From NCBI GenBank assembly GCA_027405735.1, contig JAPEHQ010000009.1:2232001-2296000 (forward strand): 64,000 nt of DNA, written 5' to 3'. Shown here piece after piece: positions 15,521 to 26,770 of the stretch. Under the pieces are notes generated by a model, which was not told the DNA's origin, did not search any database, and saw only the letters and a list, made by a program, of their open reading frames with translations. The position numbers and the translations under genes were made by a program. Source of the stretch: Mucor racemosus. Its lineage: Eukaryota; Mucoromycota; Mucoromycetes; Mucorales; Mucoraceae. Each line of letters begins with the position of its first letter. The first letter of the stretch is position 1.

Positions 15521-16036
15521 TCAAGATTTCAAATTTAATGAAATACTTGGCAAATGAATTAAGGTTTGATTTAACTTTGTTCGACTAACTTGCCATTCAG
15601 TTTCAATTTCATCATCAATTTCATCAAACGTGGATCCTAATATTTGTTGTACCTGAGCATATAATGATAAAACTACAGACTTATTTTGCTGTTGTTGTTG
15701 TTGTTGTTTTTGTTGTTGTTTTTGTTGTTGTTGTTTCTTGATTAATTTAGGATTAACGTACGACATTGAAATAGCAGCATAATCTGATGCGACCATAGGA
15801 GGTGAAATAATTGTTGTACTTGAATGAACTTGCCAGAATTTATGTTCTTCAGTTTTGTATTTTTGATATGAAGGCTCCAATGTTTCTGATTCATCATCGC
15901 TTGTAGTTGAATCATAATCCAATGATAGATTATCGCTATTTATTTTCATGGTGTTATGGCTTTGATATCGATGAGATGGTACAGGTGGTGGTGGCGATGT
16001 AGGATTAAGCATTTTGCAATAGAGAAAAAGAAGCAA
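15521..16036 (-). CDS. Gln-rich protein of unknown function
   Basis: An uninterrupted frame of 171 residues, or 163 if it starts at Met9 (ATG 16010-16012), which I prefer because the peptide before it is only a short Leu/Phe/Cys run. I do not recognise it. Visible parts are a Pro-rich N-terminus (PTSPPPPVPSHRY), an acidic Ser/Asp stretch (TTSDDESETLE), a Lys/Gln tract of about 20 residues near position 100, and a non-repetitive C-terminal 55 residues (LYAQVQQILG, EIDDEIETEW) that could be a small helical domain. A TATA-like 'tatatag' lies about 30 bp upstream of 16036. It sits head-to-tail behind the RRM gene; the intervening 450 bp carries long T and A homopolymers. Confidence 0.55.
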   Translation of the reverse strand: MLLFLYCKMLNPTSPPPPVPSHRYQSHNTMKINSDNLSLDYDSTTSDDESETLEPSYQKYKTEEHKFWQVHSSTTIISPPMVASDYAAISMSYVNPKLIKKQQQQKQQQKQQQQQQQNKSVVLSLYAQVQQILGSTFDEIDDEIETEWQVSRTKLNQTLIHLPSISLNLKS

Positions 16037-16296
16037 AATGATGAACTAGCAGCTATTTTTCTCTTTATATAGCTTTTTTCATGCTGAAATCAAATCTATA
16101 AATAGCTTCACAATATACATTTTACACTGATTTTATACTATAAAATGCAGGAACCACTCAAAACGCATTCCGCTTTCTGTTTATTGTTTGTACATTTGAC
16201 AACAGAGAACAACGTTAATCTCATCATACAGCTCTGTTAATTATTCAATGTGGTTTATTAAATGAAAACGTAAATACAGTCATTATACACATGTGC

Positions 16297-16401
16297 TTTT
16301 TTTTTTTTTTTTTTTTTTTGTGGATAATCATTTCGTCATAAAATACTAAATTACTATATTCATATTGAACTTCTGACCCAAAATAGCTTAAAACTCATTG
16401 C

Positions 16402-16442
<41 letters not shown>
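16297..16442. repeat. Homopolymer pair T23 and A40
   Basis: A run of 23 T (16297-16319) and a run of 40 A (16403-16442), 83 bp apart, lie between the stop of the RRM gene and the start of the Gln-rich gene. Such dA:dT tracts typically exclude nucleosomes and may serve as promoter or terminator. The A run could also be a length-variable or assembly-prone site. Confidence 0.8.
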
Positions 16443-16444
<2 letters not shown>

Positions 16445-16487
16445 TGATATATATATATCGTTTCACAGAAAAAGAAAAGAAGAAACT

Positions 16488-18636
16488 TTACTGACTTTGG
16501 TTATTTTGTTGTTGTTGTTGTTGAAGCATAGCAGCTAATTGAGATAAAGCAGTAGCTGGATCCATGCCTGGAATAGGAGCAACATTTTGTGGAATACCGC
16601 CTTGCTGAGCTTGTTGAATTGGTGGTTGTGCTACAACTTGTTGTTGTTGTTGTTGTTGCTGTTGTTGCTGATGTTGTTGCTGTTGCTGAGCAGCTTGACT
16701 CTATATATGAAAAATATCAATATACACTTAAAAAAACACACTTATAAAACAAGATCAACTAACCAATAAACCTAATAATTGTTGAACTTGAGTTGCTTGG
16801 TCTTCTGTAGGTGGAACAGGAGGAACAAAAGCTGTAGGTGGAGATTGCAAATTAGTCGGTTGGAATGGGGAGGTAAGCGACGCGGCTTGTTGTTGCTGAG
16901 GTTGTTGATGAGCCAACATGGATAAAATTTGTTGAGCTTTTTGCGCTTGCTCTAATCTTTGTCCATCAGGCATTGAACTACTATTGCTACTAGTACCACT
17001 ATTAGATGCACCGCCAACAGCTAATTGATGCTGCATTTGAGGATTATATTGTAATCTAGGATCCACATTATGGTGAACAGGTGCAGGGGCAGTAACAGCA
17101 GGAGTATAACGATCATCGTTACGTCCTCCACTTTGTCCTCCACCATTATAATGATCATACTCACGAGGTTTCATTGGATCACTTCTTCTTCTACTACTAT
17201 TACCTCTAGATTCCTCACGATCTCTATCATGATTTCTCTCTCTTCTTTGATTAGAATTAGCACGATCTCTATAAGGATGATCCCAAAAGAAAGCAACGTC
17301 CCATCTACCACCCATGTACTCAGTGTTATAAGTTTCATCGTAAGCGTCAACGCAAGCTCTTGAATCGTAAAACTCAACTAAACGTTGTTGATTTCTAATA
17401 ATCACTTATAAGAATCTTATACATTTCTTTCTTTCTCTCTCTCTCTTTCTTTTTTCTTAATAATAGAATGTATCTCAAATTTATATACCTTTCTGATTGA
17501 CTGAAATTATGAGCTGTACTCTTTTTGAAATGAGGAACTCGAATTGCCTTAATATCACCAAAACGTCCAAAGTAAGATTGTAACTCATAATCATCCAACT
17601 CACCATTTGCGTTCTTAAGAGTATAAAGAAGAGTGCCCTATACATGTGCATATTAATATCTAAAATATATCAAGATCTAGAAAAATACTATACCTGATTT
17701 TTGGTTTTATCACATCTGGCTCTTTCTTCTTCTTCTTTTGGTAATGAATAATGGACATCAATCTTTCTATCACTCAAAAATACGCCTTGCATGTTAATCT
17801 TAGCTTCTTCAGCAGCACGAACATCGTACTAATTTTCCTTTTCGTTAATAAGATCTGGCATTGCATCATGATTCAAAAAACTTACAAATGTAATAAAGAT
17901 CATGCCTCTGTTTTCAATCAAATTAAAGACATCCTTAACTTCACCATACTTCTCGAATAAAGCTTTGACCTCACTCTCAGGAATAGTATACTAATTTTTG
18001 TATACAATTTAGGAGACTTTTTTCATATTTTGCGCATGTCAGATAGTTTTGATTAAATTTACCTGAACATTTCTCACAAACAATGTTCTACAGGGCTTTT
18101 CTCTTGCCACTCTTGATTCAATATGAGCAGGTAAACGGTTATTATCATCAAAATCATATCCTGAATTATTGTTATCTTAATAGACCAAGAAAAAGAAGAG
18201 AATTCATAATGTAAGGTTTCTTAAATCTAGCATATTTTTCGTAGAACCTCTCCCCCAAAAAATATTAAAGCTTACCATAATGTTCAGATTCATCTTGAGG
18301 CTCAATTTTCACTTTGAAATTATTTCCCATAGGAGGACGATTAGGTCTCTTATTGTAAGGTCTACTATCATTGAATCGCTCATTATTATTATTATTATGA
18401 CGTCTCCCTCCTCTTTGGTCTCTCATGGCTCCCCCACCACCTCCTCCACCTCCTCTACGGTTTCCTCCACCACCTCCACCGCCTCCAAAATCGTCACGGC
18501 GAAAGTTATTTCCTTGTTGCATGTATGAAGGTTGTTGTTGTAGTTGTTGTTGCTGTTGTGGTTGATGTTGGTATTGTTGCTGTTGCTGTCTACCAGGAGC
18601 TCTGTCATAAGGTGAATAGCGATTACTACGATCCAT
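16488..18636 (-). CDS. Tandem-RRM RNA-binding protein, Mei2/AML-like RRM1-RRM2
   Basis: Probable nuclear or cytoplasmic single-strand RNA-binding regulator. Seven exons on the minus strand: 18276-18636, 18063-18175, 17886-17990, 17694-17828, 17489-17637, 16764-17394 and 16488-16700; 568 residues. Residues 1-120 are a Gln-rich, then Gly/Arg-rich (RGG-like) segment. RRM1 starts near 150 with RNP2 LFVRNV and has GMIFITFYDVR in the RNP1 position. The linker IDVHYSLPKEEEE leads into RRM2 at about 236-320 (GTLLYTL, YFGRFGDIKAIR, LVEFYDSRA, RWDVAFFW). The RRM1-linker-RRM2 pattern, with 'FYD.RAA' and 'IDVHYS.PK', is what plant Mei2-like and fungal Csx1/Mei2-type proteins show. The Mei2-specific third C-terminal RRM is absent; instead there is an Arg/Glu-rich stretch and a Gln/Pro-rich low-complexity tail. 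The ortholog group is therefore uncertain, the RRM assignment firm. Confidence 0.85.
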
Positions 18637-19179
18637 TTTTTCTTATTTGTGTGATAAATTAATAGGAAAGAGGGAAAAGGAAAAAAGATTTTCTTTTTTA
18701 TTATTAGCGCGTGTTGGGAGTGATTGGATTAAGTTGAGAATGAAAATATGTCACCCTCATACCATATGATGGGTATATTTTCACATAATGAACCATGAGT
18801 CAACTACTGATAGGCATATATATCAACATTATCCTTCAAATAGTGCCAAATGAATAGTAACTTATATCTAACTATCAGATGCTTTTTTATATCATTAAAA
18901 GAGTTTGATACATGTGCATTTATCAAGAAAATTCCAAATCCATTCGCATTAACGCTCCACATACCGCAAATTATATAATTGATTTTAAATCTCTTTATCT
19001 CTACTGAATGCATTTTAATCCTTAATTTTCAGTAGAAATACCTTTAGAAATCTGCACCAAAAGTACCCCTTATCTCGAGATCATCTTGGTATGAGCATAT
19101 TAGACCCACTTCCTACTTCTCATAGTAGGGGGGCGGTTTCAGCAAATATAAATACCCCAATTTCGCTATTTGACTTAGA

Positions 19180-20670
19180 AATCAGACTTCTAACTAATTG
19201 AAAAATGCACAACGCATTATGATATATGTTTTTAAATCTTTTTATAACTCACAAAAGACTCAAAAACGCGTAAAATTCACGGTTTTTTCCCGTAAAAGCT
19301 GGGTCCAACTTTTCATTACTGCCCAACTTTTTTTTCACTGAATAATAATGCAATAAAAATATATACCAATGTACTTGAGATGTTCAACTTTAATTCAAAA
19401 ACGCGTTTCCGGAAATATCCTATTTCTAGTAGTTGATATAATTTTTTTTAGTACTAATGTTTCAGATTTTTACAGGTATTCTGCTGCCAAAAATTAAAAA
19501 CTTTGAGGCTTTATATCTCTACAAAAAATTAAGCTACATTAATACGTTCTAGTAATAAAACTTACTTGCTTTTAGGCGCTCTATAACATATTTTAGTATA
19601 AAAAAATCCCAAACGCTTTTATTTTTTTCATTTTTTTGTTATTTTTGTAGTAAATTTCAAAATATTTAGTATATTGAGCAGTATTTTTTTAAAATTCGTG
19701 TCATCAATCTCGTTGAGCTCTGTCGGACTCAATTTAGTTTTTTTCAAAATATTAATTTCTCGTGGAGATATCCTCAAAAATGTGTACAAAGAGATAACTT
19801 CGTCTTTAGCGTCAATTTTCCCCTGTATACCCTCATCCCAAAATCTGATTTTGAAAAAAAATTGACAAAAATCTCGTTTTCTTTACGAAAAATGCAGCTA
19901 AAAGGTTTGATAATAGCTCGATCGATAGATACTTTTTTGGTACATTATTTCTATTAATTATATTTGAAATGTATTTAAAAAAAGTAATATTTATCTTCAA
20001 AAAGCCTTCAAAATTGCAATTGTACCTTGCGCAAAATTTTATGCTAAACATTTGCTTAAATTTTATTCGGGTAGATGCAGAATTCAAAACTGTACAAAAA
20101 ACGTTTATTACGCTAGGTCTACTTATTTTGCGATCAATGAACTATTAAACTATTTTGTTTTTTGAACCTTTTTTCGATCATTTTTCACACTAGGGGAAAA
20201 ATGTAAAAATAGCGATTTTAAAATTTTGCAATTCTTTATATCTTTATGTAAGATTGTTATAAAAAAGCTATACTTGTCCAATAACATCGTAATGTAAAAC
20301 AGTTTTCGCAACGAATGTCATATCAATTTTTTTTAGAAAAACTGTAGTTTATACCTCTTTTTACACATTTTTTCCCATAGTGCTAGAAATCAATTTTGAA
20401 ACCCAGATATGATACGTTTTAAGCTTTGAATAAACTATTATTTTAATTATCTCGACGAAGAATCAATATTTTTTGCTGAAACAAAAAATTCAGAATGGAT
20501 TTTAGTTGGATCTATTTTGTGAGTACAAAAAATTAACATCTCAAGTTAAGTTCTTAATTTTTTTATAGTCAATTTTATGTTGATTTTTGTCAATAGTAGG
20601 CCAGCGTACTTATATTCTGGTATTAACTCTTTCATTTTCGGACAGGTATCAACGGCTCATAGAGGGCAGA
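19180..20670 (+). repeat. Dispersed repeat family 1, copy A
   Basis: About 1.5 kb aligning by eye with 36660-37870 and 43310-44640. Landmarks in order: 'cgcgtaaaattcac', 'cttttcatt.ctgc', 'tccggaaatatcctattt', 'tttcagattttta', 'gagatatcctcaaaaatgtg', 'aatagctcgatc.atagat', 'atgcagaattcaaaactg' and 'gacaggtatcaacggc'. It is more diverged from the other two than they are from each other. A partial duplicate of the 19385-19500 part recurs at 20820-20960. Confidence 0.75.
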
Positions 20671-21759
20671 TGCATCGTCTTTGAATATTTGACGTAATTT
20701 GACTCAATATTAGGCCAAAATTCAAAAACATCCGAAATCTATCTTAAATTGTTTCAAATGGGCTGTAAATTTCAAAATATATACTACAGCTGTGACAGTA
20801 TCCAGAGCTATTATATGACAATGTAACCGAGATGATTAACTCTAACCCAGAAATGAATATCCGGAAATACCCTATCTTTAGCAGTTGATATATATAACTT
20901 TTTCAGTGTTAGCATTTTAGATTTTTACAGGTATTTTACTACTAAAAATTAGAAACTTGCAGGAAAGTTTTTGTGGATATAAAGAATCAATAGTTCATCA
21001 AAAATTCAATTATCACAATCAAATGCAACCGAGATAATGCAAGTGAAAGCTTGGAATTTCACGCATATGTTATTAATAATGTTAAAATACATGACATACA
21101 AAAGCGTAATACTATGGCCTTGATTGATTTAATGATCTATCATTTGACAGTTTTCTTTATTTTTTAAATTTTACCTTTGATTTGATGTATTATGATCTCA
21201 AAAATATTTAAAATTGTAGAGATATTATCAATAGTTGAAAAAACAAGCACTTTGTTTTTTCTAACATGATGAGATGCATCAAAGACAATTTTGGGTAGCA
21301 ATATTGAATAATAATAGTAATTGCAGCTACTTATAAAGAATATTGGGTTTATGAACTACCTGATAGTTTTTAAATACAAAATTCCAAATTGTTTTATACT
21401 AAAAAATTATAATACAATTTTCCAATTAAAATAAAAATTGCTTTGTTCGAGGTATGAAATGTAATAAAAGTAAGTATATGTTATATGTATAATATAAGCT
21501 ATTATTTGAGTTATACGGAATTATCATGCTGCACTATTTCCGAATCCTTTCCGTTGAAGAAGGTTTTTAAAGGATTATAAATATATTTGATGTCAAAACT
21601 CACATTTGCATTACAGTGGTTATTTCTGTTAGAGGTCAACGCAAAAATGCAAATCATAGGATCGCTAAAAAATAATGCAAAAGTCAACACTATACTCTCT
21701 CATTAAGGGTGCCTTTTCAGGAACATAAACTAATTCAAATGTTTTTGCTTGCACAAATT

Positions 21760-21970
21760 TTACAAGCGCCTTTCCTCGGTGCAAGCAGAACAGTAAGCAA
21801 ATAATGTACCTGCAGATACTGTTTTAGCAACCTTTTTAGCAGTAGTATAGGCCATCCAGCGTCCATAGTTTACAGTTGGCCCTTGGGCAGCATGAGGGGT
21901 ATTAATGGTACAGGTTTTATTATCAACACCACTAATGCTGGTTTGATGCCATATATTAGAAACTGCATAA
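21760..21970 (-). pseudogene. Possible coding remnant or exon, unknown family
   Basis: An open stretch of about 70 codons with no upstream in-frame ATG. It reads like real protein, not AT noise: SISGVDNKTCTINTPHAA, GPTVNYGRWMAYTTAKK, GTLFAYCSACTEERRL, then stop. Composition (Gly, Cys, Trp, Pro) contrasts with surrounding AT-rich junk. A 'tatgcag' acceptor sits at its 5' end, and a further short open stretch (CIGDVACNLDYYALEF) lies about 60 bp upstream in another frame. I do not recognise the family. It may be a single 3' exon or a decayed transposon or gene fragment. Confidence 0.3.
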
Positions 21971-22817
21971 ATTTATAATTTTGGTACATTTGATGTCTTA
22001 AATTGCAGATCCGATGATAAATTCCAGTGCATAATAATCAAGATTACATGCCACATCACCAATGCATCTCATTATGATTGATTATTAATGATTTTTTAGG
22101 AGAATATATGGGCTTAATACATACACAAAGTATACCCAAGTAGACGTTGGTAATCAAAATAATATTTTGCACGATTGGCATGTATTATTTGGTAGCAGTT
22201 ATACCAAAAAGATGGTATAACAATACTATTTTTAAAAAGAAATCCAACTTTTTGAATAAAAGTTACAAAAAAAAAATATTATCACAAAGAAAAACATCCT
22301 TTGGTTGTTTTTGTTACAGAACATTACAGTAAATTACGTCTATATTACTCTCCAAAAATCCTTTAAATCAGAATCATCCTTTCGTCGCCATATTCTGCGG
22401 AATTTTTTTACTTTATGCTCGATAGTTCAGAATCGACATTTTATAGAAAAGCTATTTTCAACATAGCGCAGAGTCAACATATACCACGACTTCTCAATTA
22501 ATGTATGAAGGCTAGTTTTTGATGCATTTATCAAGAAACTCCTATTGAAGATACATTGTGCAACAACAACCGGGCTTTATCTTTTCAAATTGTGGGGTGC
22601 TTTATCTGTTAAAATGGCGCTTAAATATGCATTGTTTGATAAGTTTAGTTTAGATTTCGATAATCTAAGAAATATTAGATGCCAAAAAGTGTGTATAGTA
22701 TATCTTTAAGAATTTTTATTTTATGTATAATAATAATGGAGTCTTTTTTTATAACAAAAAGGAAAGGGTTATATATAACAAATTTTTTTCAAATTAATTG
22801 TACAGAGCGAACAAAAT

Positions 22818-24173
22818 TTATTGTTCAGGAGTCCACTTCTTGAGACGAATAGAGTGAATCTTGATGAAACCATCAGCGTCTTGTGGGTTGTAACCACCTT
22901 GCTCATCCATGGAAGATTCTTGCATATCGTAGAGCTTGGCACCATCACCACGAGCAACACGGCCTTCAATGACAGTGTTACCCTTGTAGAGCTTCAACTT
23001 GACATCACCAGAGACATTACGTTGAGTGAATTCAATGGACTTGGACAAGTATTCACATTCAGGAGAGAAGTATTGACCGTTGTAAAGAGCCTTACCGTAA
23101 GGGACAGTAATGTTTTGGTCACGAAGAGCACGCAATTGACCGTCCAAAGTCAAACCTTCAAGATCCTTGTGAGCAGTACGCAAGATGGTACCACCGGGGG
23201 TTTCATAACAACCACGAGACTTAACACCGATGAAACGAGATTCAACAATATCAATACGACCGACACCGTTACGACGAGCAACTGTGTTGAGGTAAGTAAA
23301 GAGCTTAACAGGTTCAGTTTCTTCTTGACCATCGTTGTGATTAACAACCTTAACGGGAATACCCTTCTCGAAAGAAATAGTAATACGTTCAGGAGTGTTG
23401 GGAGCATCCTCAGGATCAACAGTGAGCTTCCACATTTCCTTGGGAGGAGTAACATTGGGATCTTCAAGAATACCAGCTTCATAAGAAATATGGAACAAGT
23501 TCTCATCAGTAGACCAAGGCTTGGCCTTAGTTTGAGCAACATGGATGTTCTTTTCAGCGGCAAAGTCCAAAAGAGCACTACGACCAGCGAAACGTTCAAA
23601 GAAGACTAAATTTAACATATTAGTAAATATGCTTCCATTTTATCATAAACCCAATCAACTTACCAGGCAATCTCCAAGGAGCAATGACTTCAATGTCAGA
23701 CTTCAAGGCATAATAAGCAAGTTCGAAACGAACTTGATCGTTACCCTTACCAGTACAACCGTGAGAAACATATTGACAACCCTCTTGAGCAGCAATTTCG
23801 ATTTGTCTACGGGCAATAACGGGACGAGCTAAAGAAGTACCCAAAAGGTAGACAGACTCGTAAATGGCATTAGCTTGAATGGCGGGGAAGATTTGCTCCT
23901 TGACGAATTCTTCCTTGAGATCCTATTATTATAAATAGTATGATTAGATGATTGATCTATTACTCAATTCTATTGGATATTTACCTCGACAAAGACCTTG
24001 GCAGCACCGACGCTCAAAGCCTTAGCCTTAATGGCTTCGAAATCTTCTTCTTGACCAACATCAGCAATGTAAGCCAAAGTTTCATAACCCTGTTCAATCA
24101 ACCAAGCCAAAATGACAGAGGTATCCAAACCACCAGAGTATGCAAGAAGAACCTTTCCTTTATCAGCAGCCAT
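22818..24173 (-). CDS. ARG1: Argininosuccinate synthase
   Basis: ATP-dependent ligation of citrulline and aspartate to argininosuccinate, the penultimate step of arginine biosynthesis, in the cytosol. Three exons on the minus strand (23985-24173, 23664-23922, 22818-23605) encode 411 residues, the usual length of the family. Seen motifs: the PP-loop ATP-pyrophosphatase motif SGGLDTS at residues 13-19, then [28 protein letters not shown], the substrate-binding segment [18 protein letters not shown], and [11 protein letters not shown]. All introns are GT-AG and in phase. A long antisense frame over the last exon is a codon-bias shadow. A perfect Gcn4/CPC-type site lies about 370 bp upstream (listed separately), consistent with general amino-acid control. 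Confidence 0.96.
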
Positions 24174-24544
24174 TGTTATTATCTTTTTTTAATTTAAAAT
24201 AAGTGTAAAGAGAAGAAAAGTTGAACCAATGTCAAACCATTTATATATACGAGACCAAAAAAAAAAAAATGAGGGGAGTTGCCAAATGTTGGATTCCCGC
24301 TCAAGGCTCAAGCAAAAATTTTCATTTTGACGCTTGATTTTGATGACATTACACCGTGATAGAGTGAAAAAGCCACTTATAAATGTAAACAATCATGTTG
24401 GCTTTGTGCTACTTTTGTTCAATCTGTTTATACTTGAAGTAAACACCTTTCCAGCATGTAATAATGTTGCTTCAAGAAGCGTTTAGGGTTTGCACTAAAA
24501 ACTCCATTCATCGGACTCCAATTCATCTTTTCTATGATAAACGA

Positions 24545-24551
24545 TGAGTCA
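24545..24551 (-). promoter_or_regulatory. Gcn4/CPC-like binding site upstream of ARG1
   Basis: TGAGTCA on the plus strand, i.e. TGACTCA on the ARG1 strand, the perfect palindromic half-site consensus of Gcn4/CpcA bZIP activators, 372 bp upstream of the ARG1 start. A second, imperfect TGACTC occurs at 24677-24682. Arginine genes are classic Gcn4 targets in fungi; a 7-mer can occur by chance, so this remains an inference. Confidence 0.4.
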
Positions 24552-26244
24552 GAGTTCCTAATAAGGTTGTCAGTCATAAATGAATTCCCCGCTTAAGTCG
24601 ATCCTCTCTTATCTTTATCCGAGTTAAGTATATGCATTTTGGTTGGATTCATTTGATTCTCAGTGAAGCACTACCATGATGACTCTTAGTTGCGCTTTCT
24701 CACTAATTTTATTGAGCTGCCGACATTCAAAGTATATGTTTCCCCTCGAAAGCCTGAAACATTAGAAAAACGACATATATGTTATAGTCTATACTTTGAA
24801 AATATAGGACCCGGATATAGGCGAATATGTTGTACAATGGCAATAAGGTTTCTAGCTTTTATATTTTGTTTTAGATCAGATCAAAATCGAGAAGAAAATA
24901 GACCAAATCTCGAGGGGCGTGGGTTCTCATTGCATGCCAATAGCATGGAGTGATTTGTATCAACATGAGCGTTCACCCTAATAATAAATACAATTTTATC
25001 CACCGAAGATGTGTTCAAGATAGGCAAAACTGTCATTTTCATCGTTATTTACACAACGAAATCTTAAATATACGAACATGGTTATTTTAAATGATTATCT
25101 TGATCTCAATTCACAAAAATGGCAAGAGCTGATTACACAGAATGTAAAGAAAAGTATAAATATGAGCCGAGGTATAATTGAATTTGTTGATTGAACAAAT
25201 AATTTCCTCGAAAACTTATGTGGGTAGACCATGAAACTTATTACACGAACCCAAATGTGTAGAGAATGACTGACATCAATTAGCAGCATTTCCAAATTCT
25301 ACTCATTAGATAGGCCATAAAATTATTTCCTATCACAATCAAGATGGTTCGAATATAATTAATATTGAAGATTGAACGCTTCGACCTCAAACAATATATC
25401 CATGGTAACTTTTTAGGTCATACATAATACAGATTTATAACTCCCTGTCTTCTTCTTTGCCTTATGTTCGCACCAGGAATATTTAATTTATATATTGTTT
25501 TTATGTTAAACCAATACAAATGTTACCCCTAAAACTGCACTTTGATCCCTTGAAACAATCTTTGAATAGTTTAATTATACATTTGAAAGTTTGAAATAGC
25601 TAAATAAATACTTTAGCAAGTTTTATTGGCACCTAAAATACACGCAAGAGTTTTTATTTTCTACTTTTTGAATAAAACAAAAGTACAATCGTATACACTA
25701 TTCCAAAAAAGTACATGTTCCAAACAAATTTATATAAAAGCCAGTGATAATAATGAAGAAATACCGGTGATTTTGTTCAGATGTCAAACCAGGATATTTC
25801 ATTGTATGACCTAATATTTAAAAGAAGCTTATACGCTGTATTGTAACCCTTTTATTAAGTGCATGTATTTTCAACGAATTGCACATGAGTTAATCTGATG
25901 AAAAAGCTTATTGGTATGCCTTCTAGTTGTGTGATAGAGAATTAACTGATCTGTACAGTTTTCTATTGAAAAATATTTGCTCTACTCGAATTCTATTCCA
26001 AGTATATCCAACTCAAGCTTCTTTTATTTGTGAAGCCCCGAAAGTGACCAAAAAATTCAATTTTTTACAAATGTAGCATGTGGTACTACATCGATAATAG
26101 ACGTTTTAATAACAAATTGAATGAAGTCTCAACAAAATTCATTTCTTGATGGTCGATTAGATGATATAAAATATACAGATGCAACCACTTTATACAATAT
26201 CTATCTTCAATTACACATAATTGACTGAAATCATGAAAAAAAGG

Positions 26245-26770
26245 CACTCTTAAGGAATTATTTTATGCGCTTTTTGCTAAAATTTGAAGCTCAAATTTGG
26301 TCAAAACTATTTTTTACATCACATACCTTCTTTCTATATTTTTATCTCTAATTTTTGTAATGATGAAAAACATGGTGGGTATCGACCACCAAACCCTTAC
26401 ATCTACAAGGAAAAATCGGTGGATTTCGTTTAATGAGCATTTTGACCCCGAAAATGGGATTTTTTACTAAGGCTTTCCTAAGATCAAAATGACCAGATTT
26501 CTTCAATAATTCATATCCAAGCATTTATTTGAATATTCATTATTGATAAAACAGACGTTTGTGGATAAAACCATTATTTTTACTTTTCAAAATTGTGCAT
26601 TCTTTTTAGCGATAAATTTTTGAATGGATACTACCGTTTAATGCAGAATTTTAAACTCTACCTGTAACATTTAAGACACTTTGTAGATTTATATAATAAT
26701 TTTTGGAGAAAATGCGAAAAAATTACAAAATTTTTCCAAAATGACATTTTTTTCGGTCAGAAAAAAATCG
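26245..26770 (-). repeat. Dispersed repeat family 2, copy b (inverted)
   Basis: Reverse-complement counterpart of 7415-7940. Shared landmarks on the minus strand: 'aatgtcattttggaaaaa', 'ttttatccacaaacgtctg', 'aggaaagccttagtaaaaaa', 'tcccattttcggggtcaaaa', 'cgaaatccaccgattttt', 'agagataaaaatatagaaa' and 'tgagcttcaaatttt'. No coding capacity seen. Confidence 0.7.

Larger units (their letters stand above)
18637..22817. other. Repeat-rich spacer
   Basis: About 4.2 kb with no intact gene. It contains a family-1 repeat copy (about 19180-20670), an extra partial copy of its middle (about 20820-20960) and one peptide-like open stretch at 21760-21970 on the minus strand, listed separately. The start should include the promoter of the RRM gene (a GC/G-rich patch at 19130). 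Confidence 0.55.

Noticed and set aside
22821..23609. A 262-codon open frame antisense to argininosuccinate synthase
   Set aside because: Exactly opposes the conserved last exon and shows no protein-like motifs.
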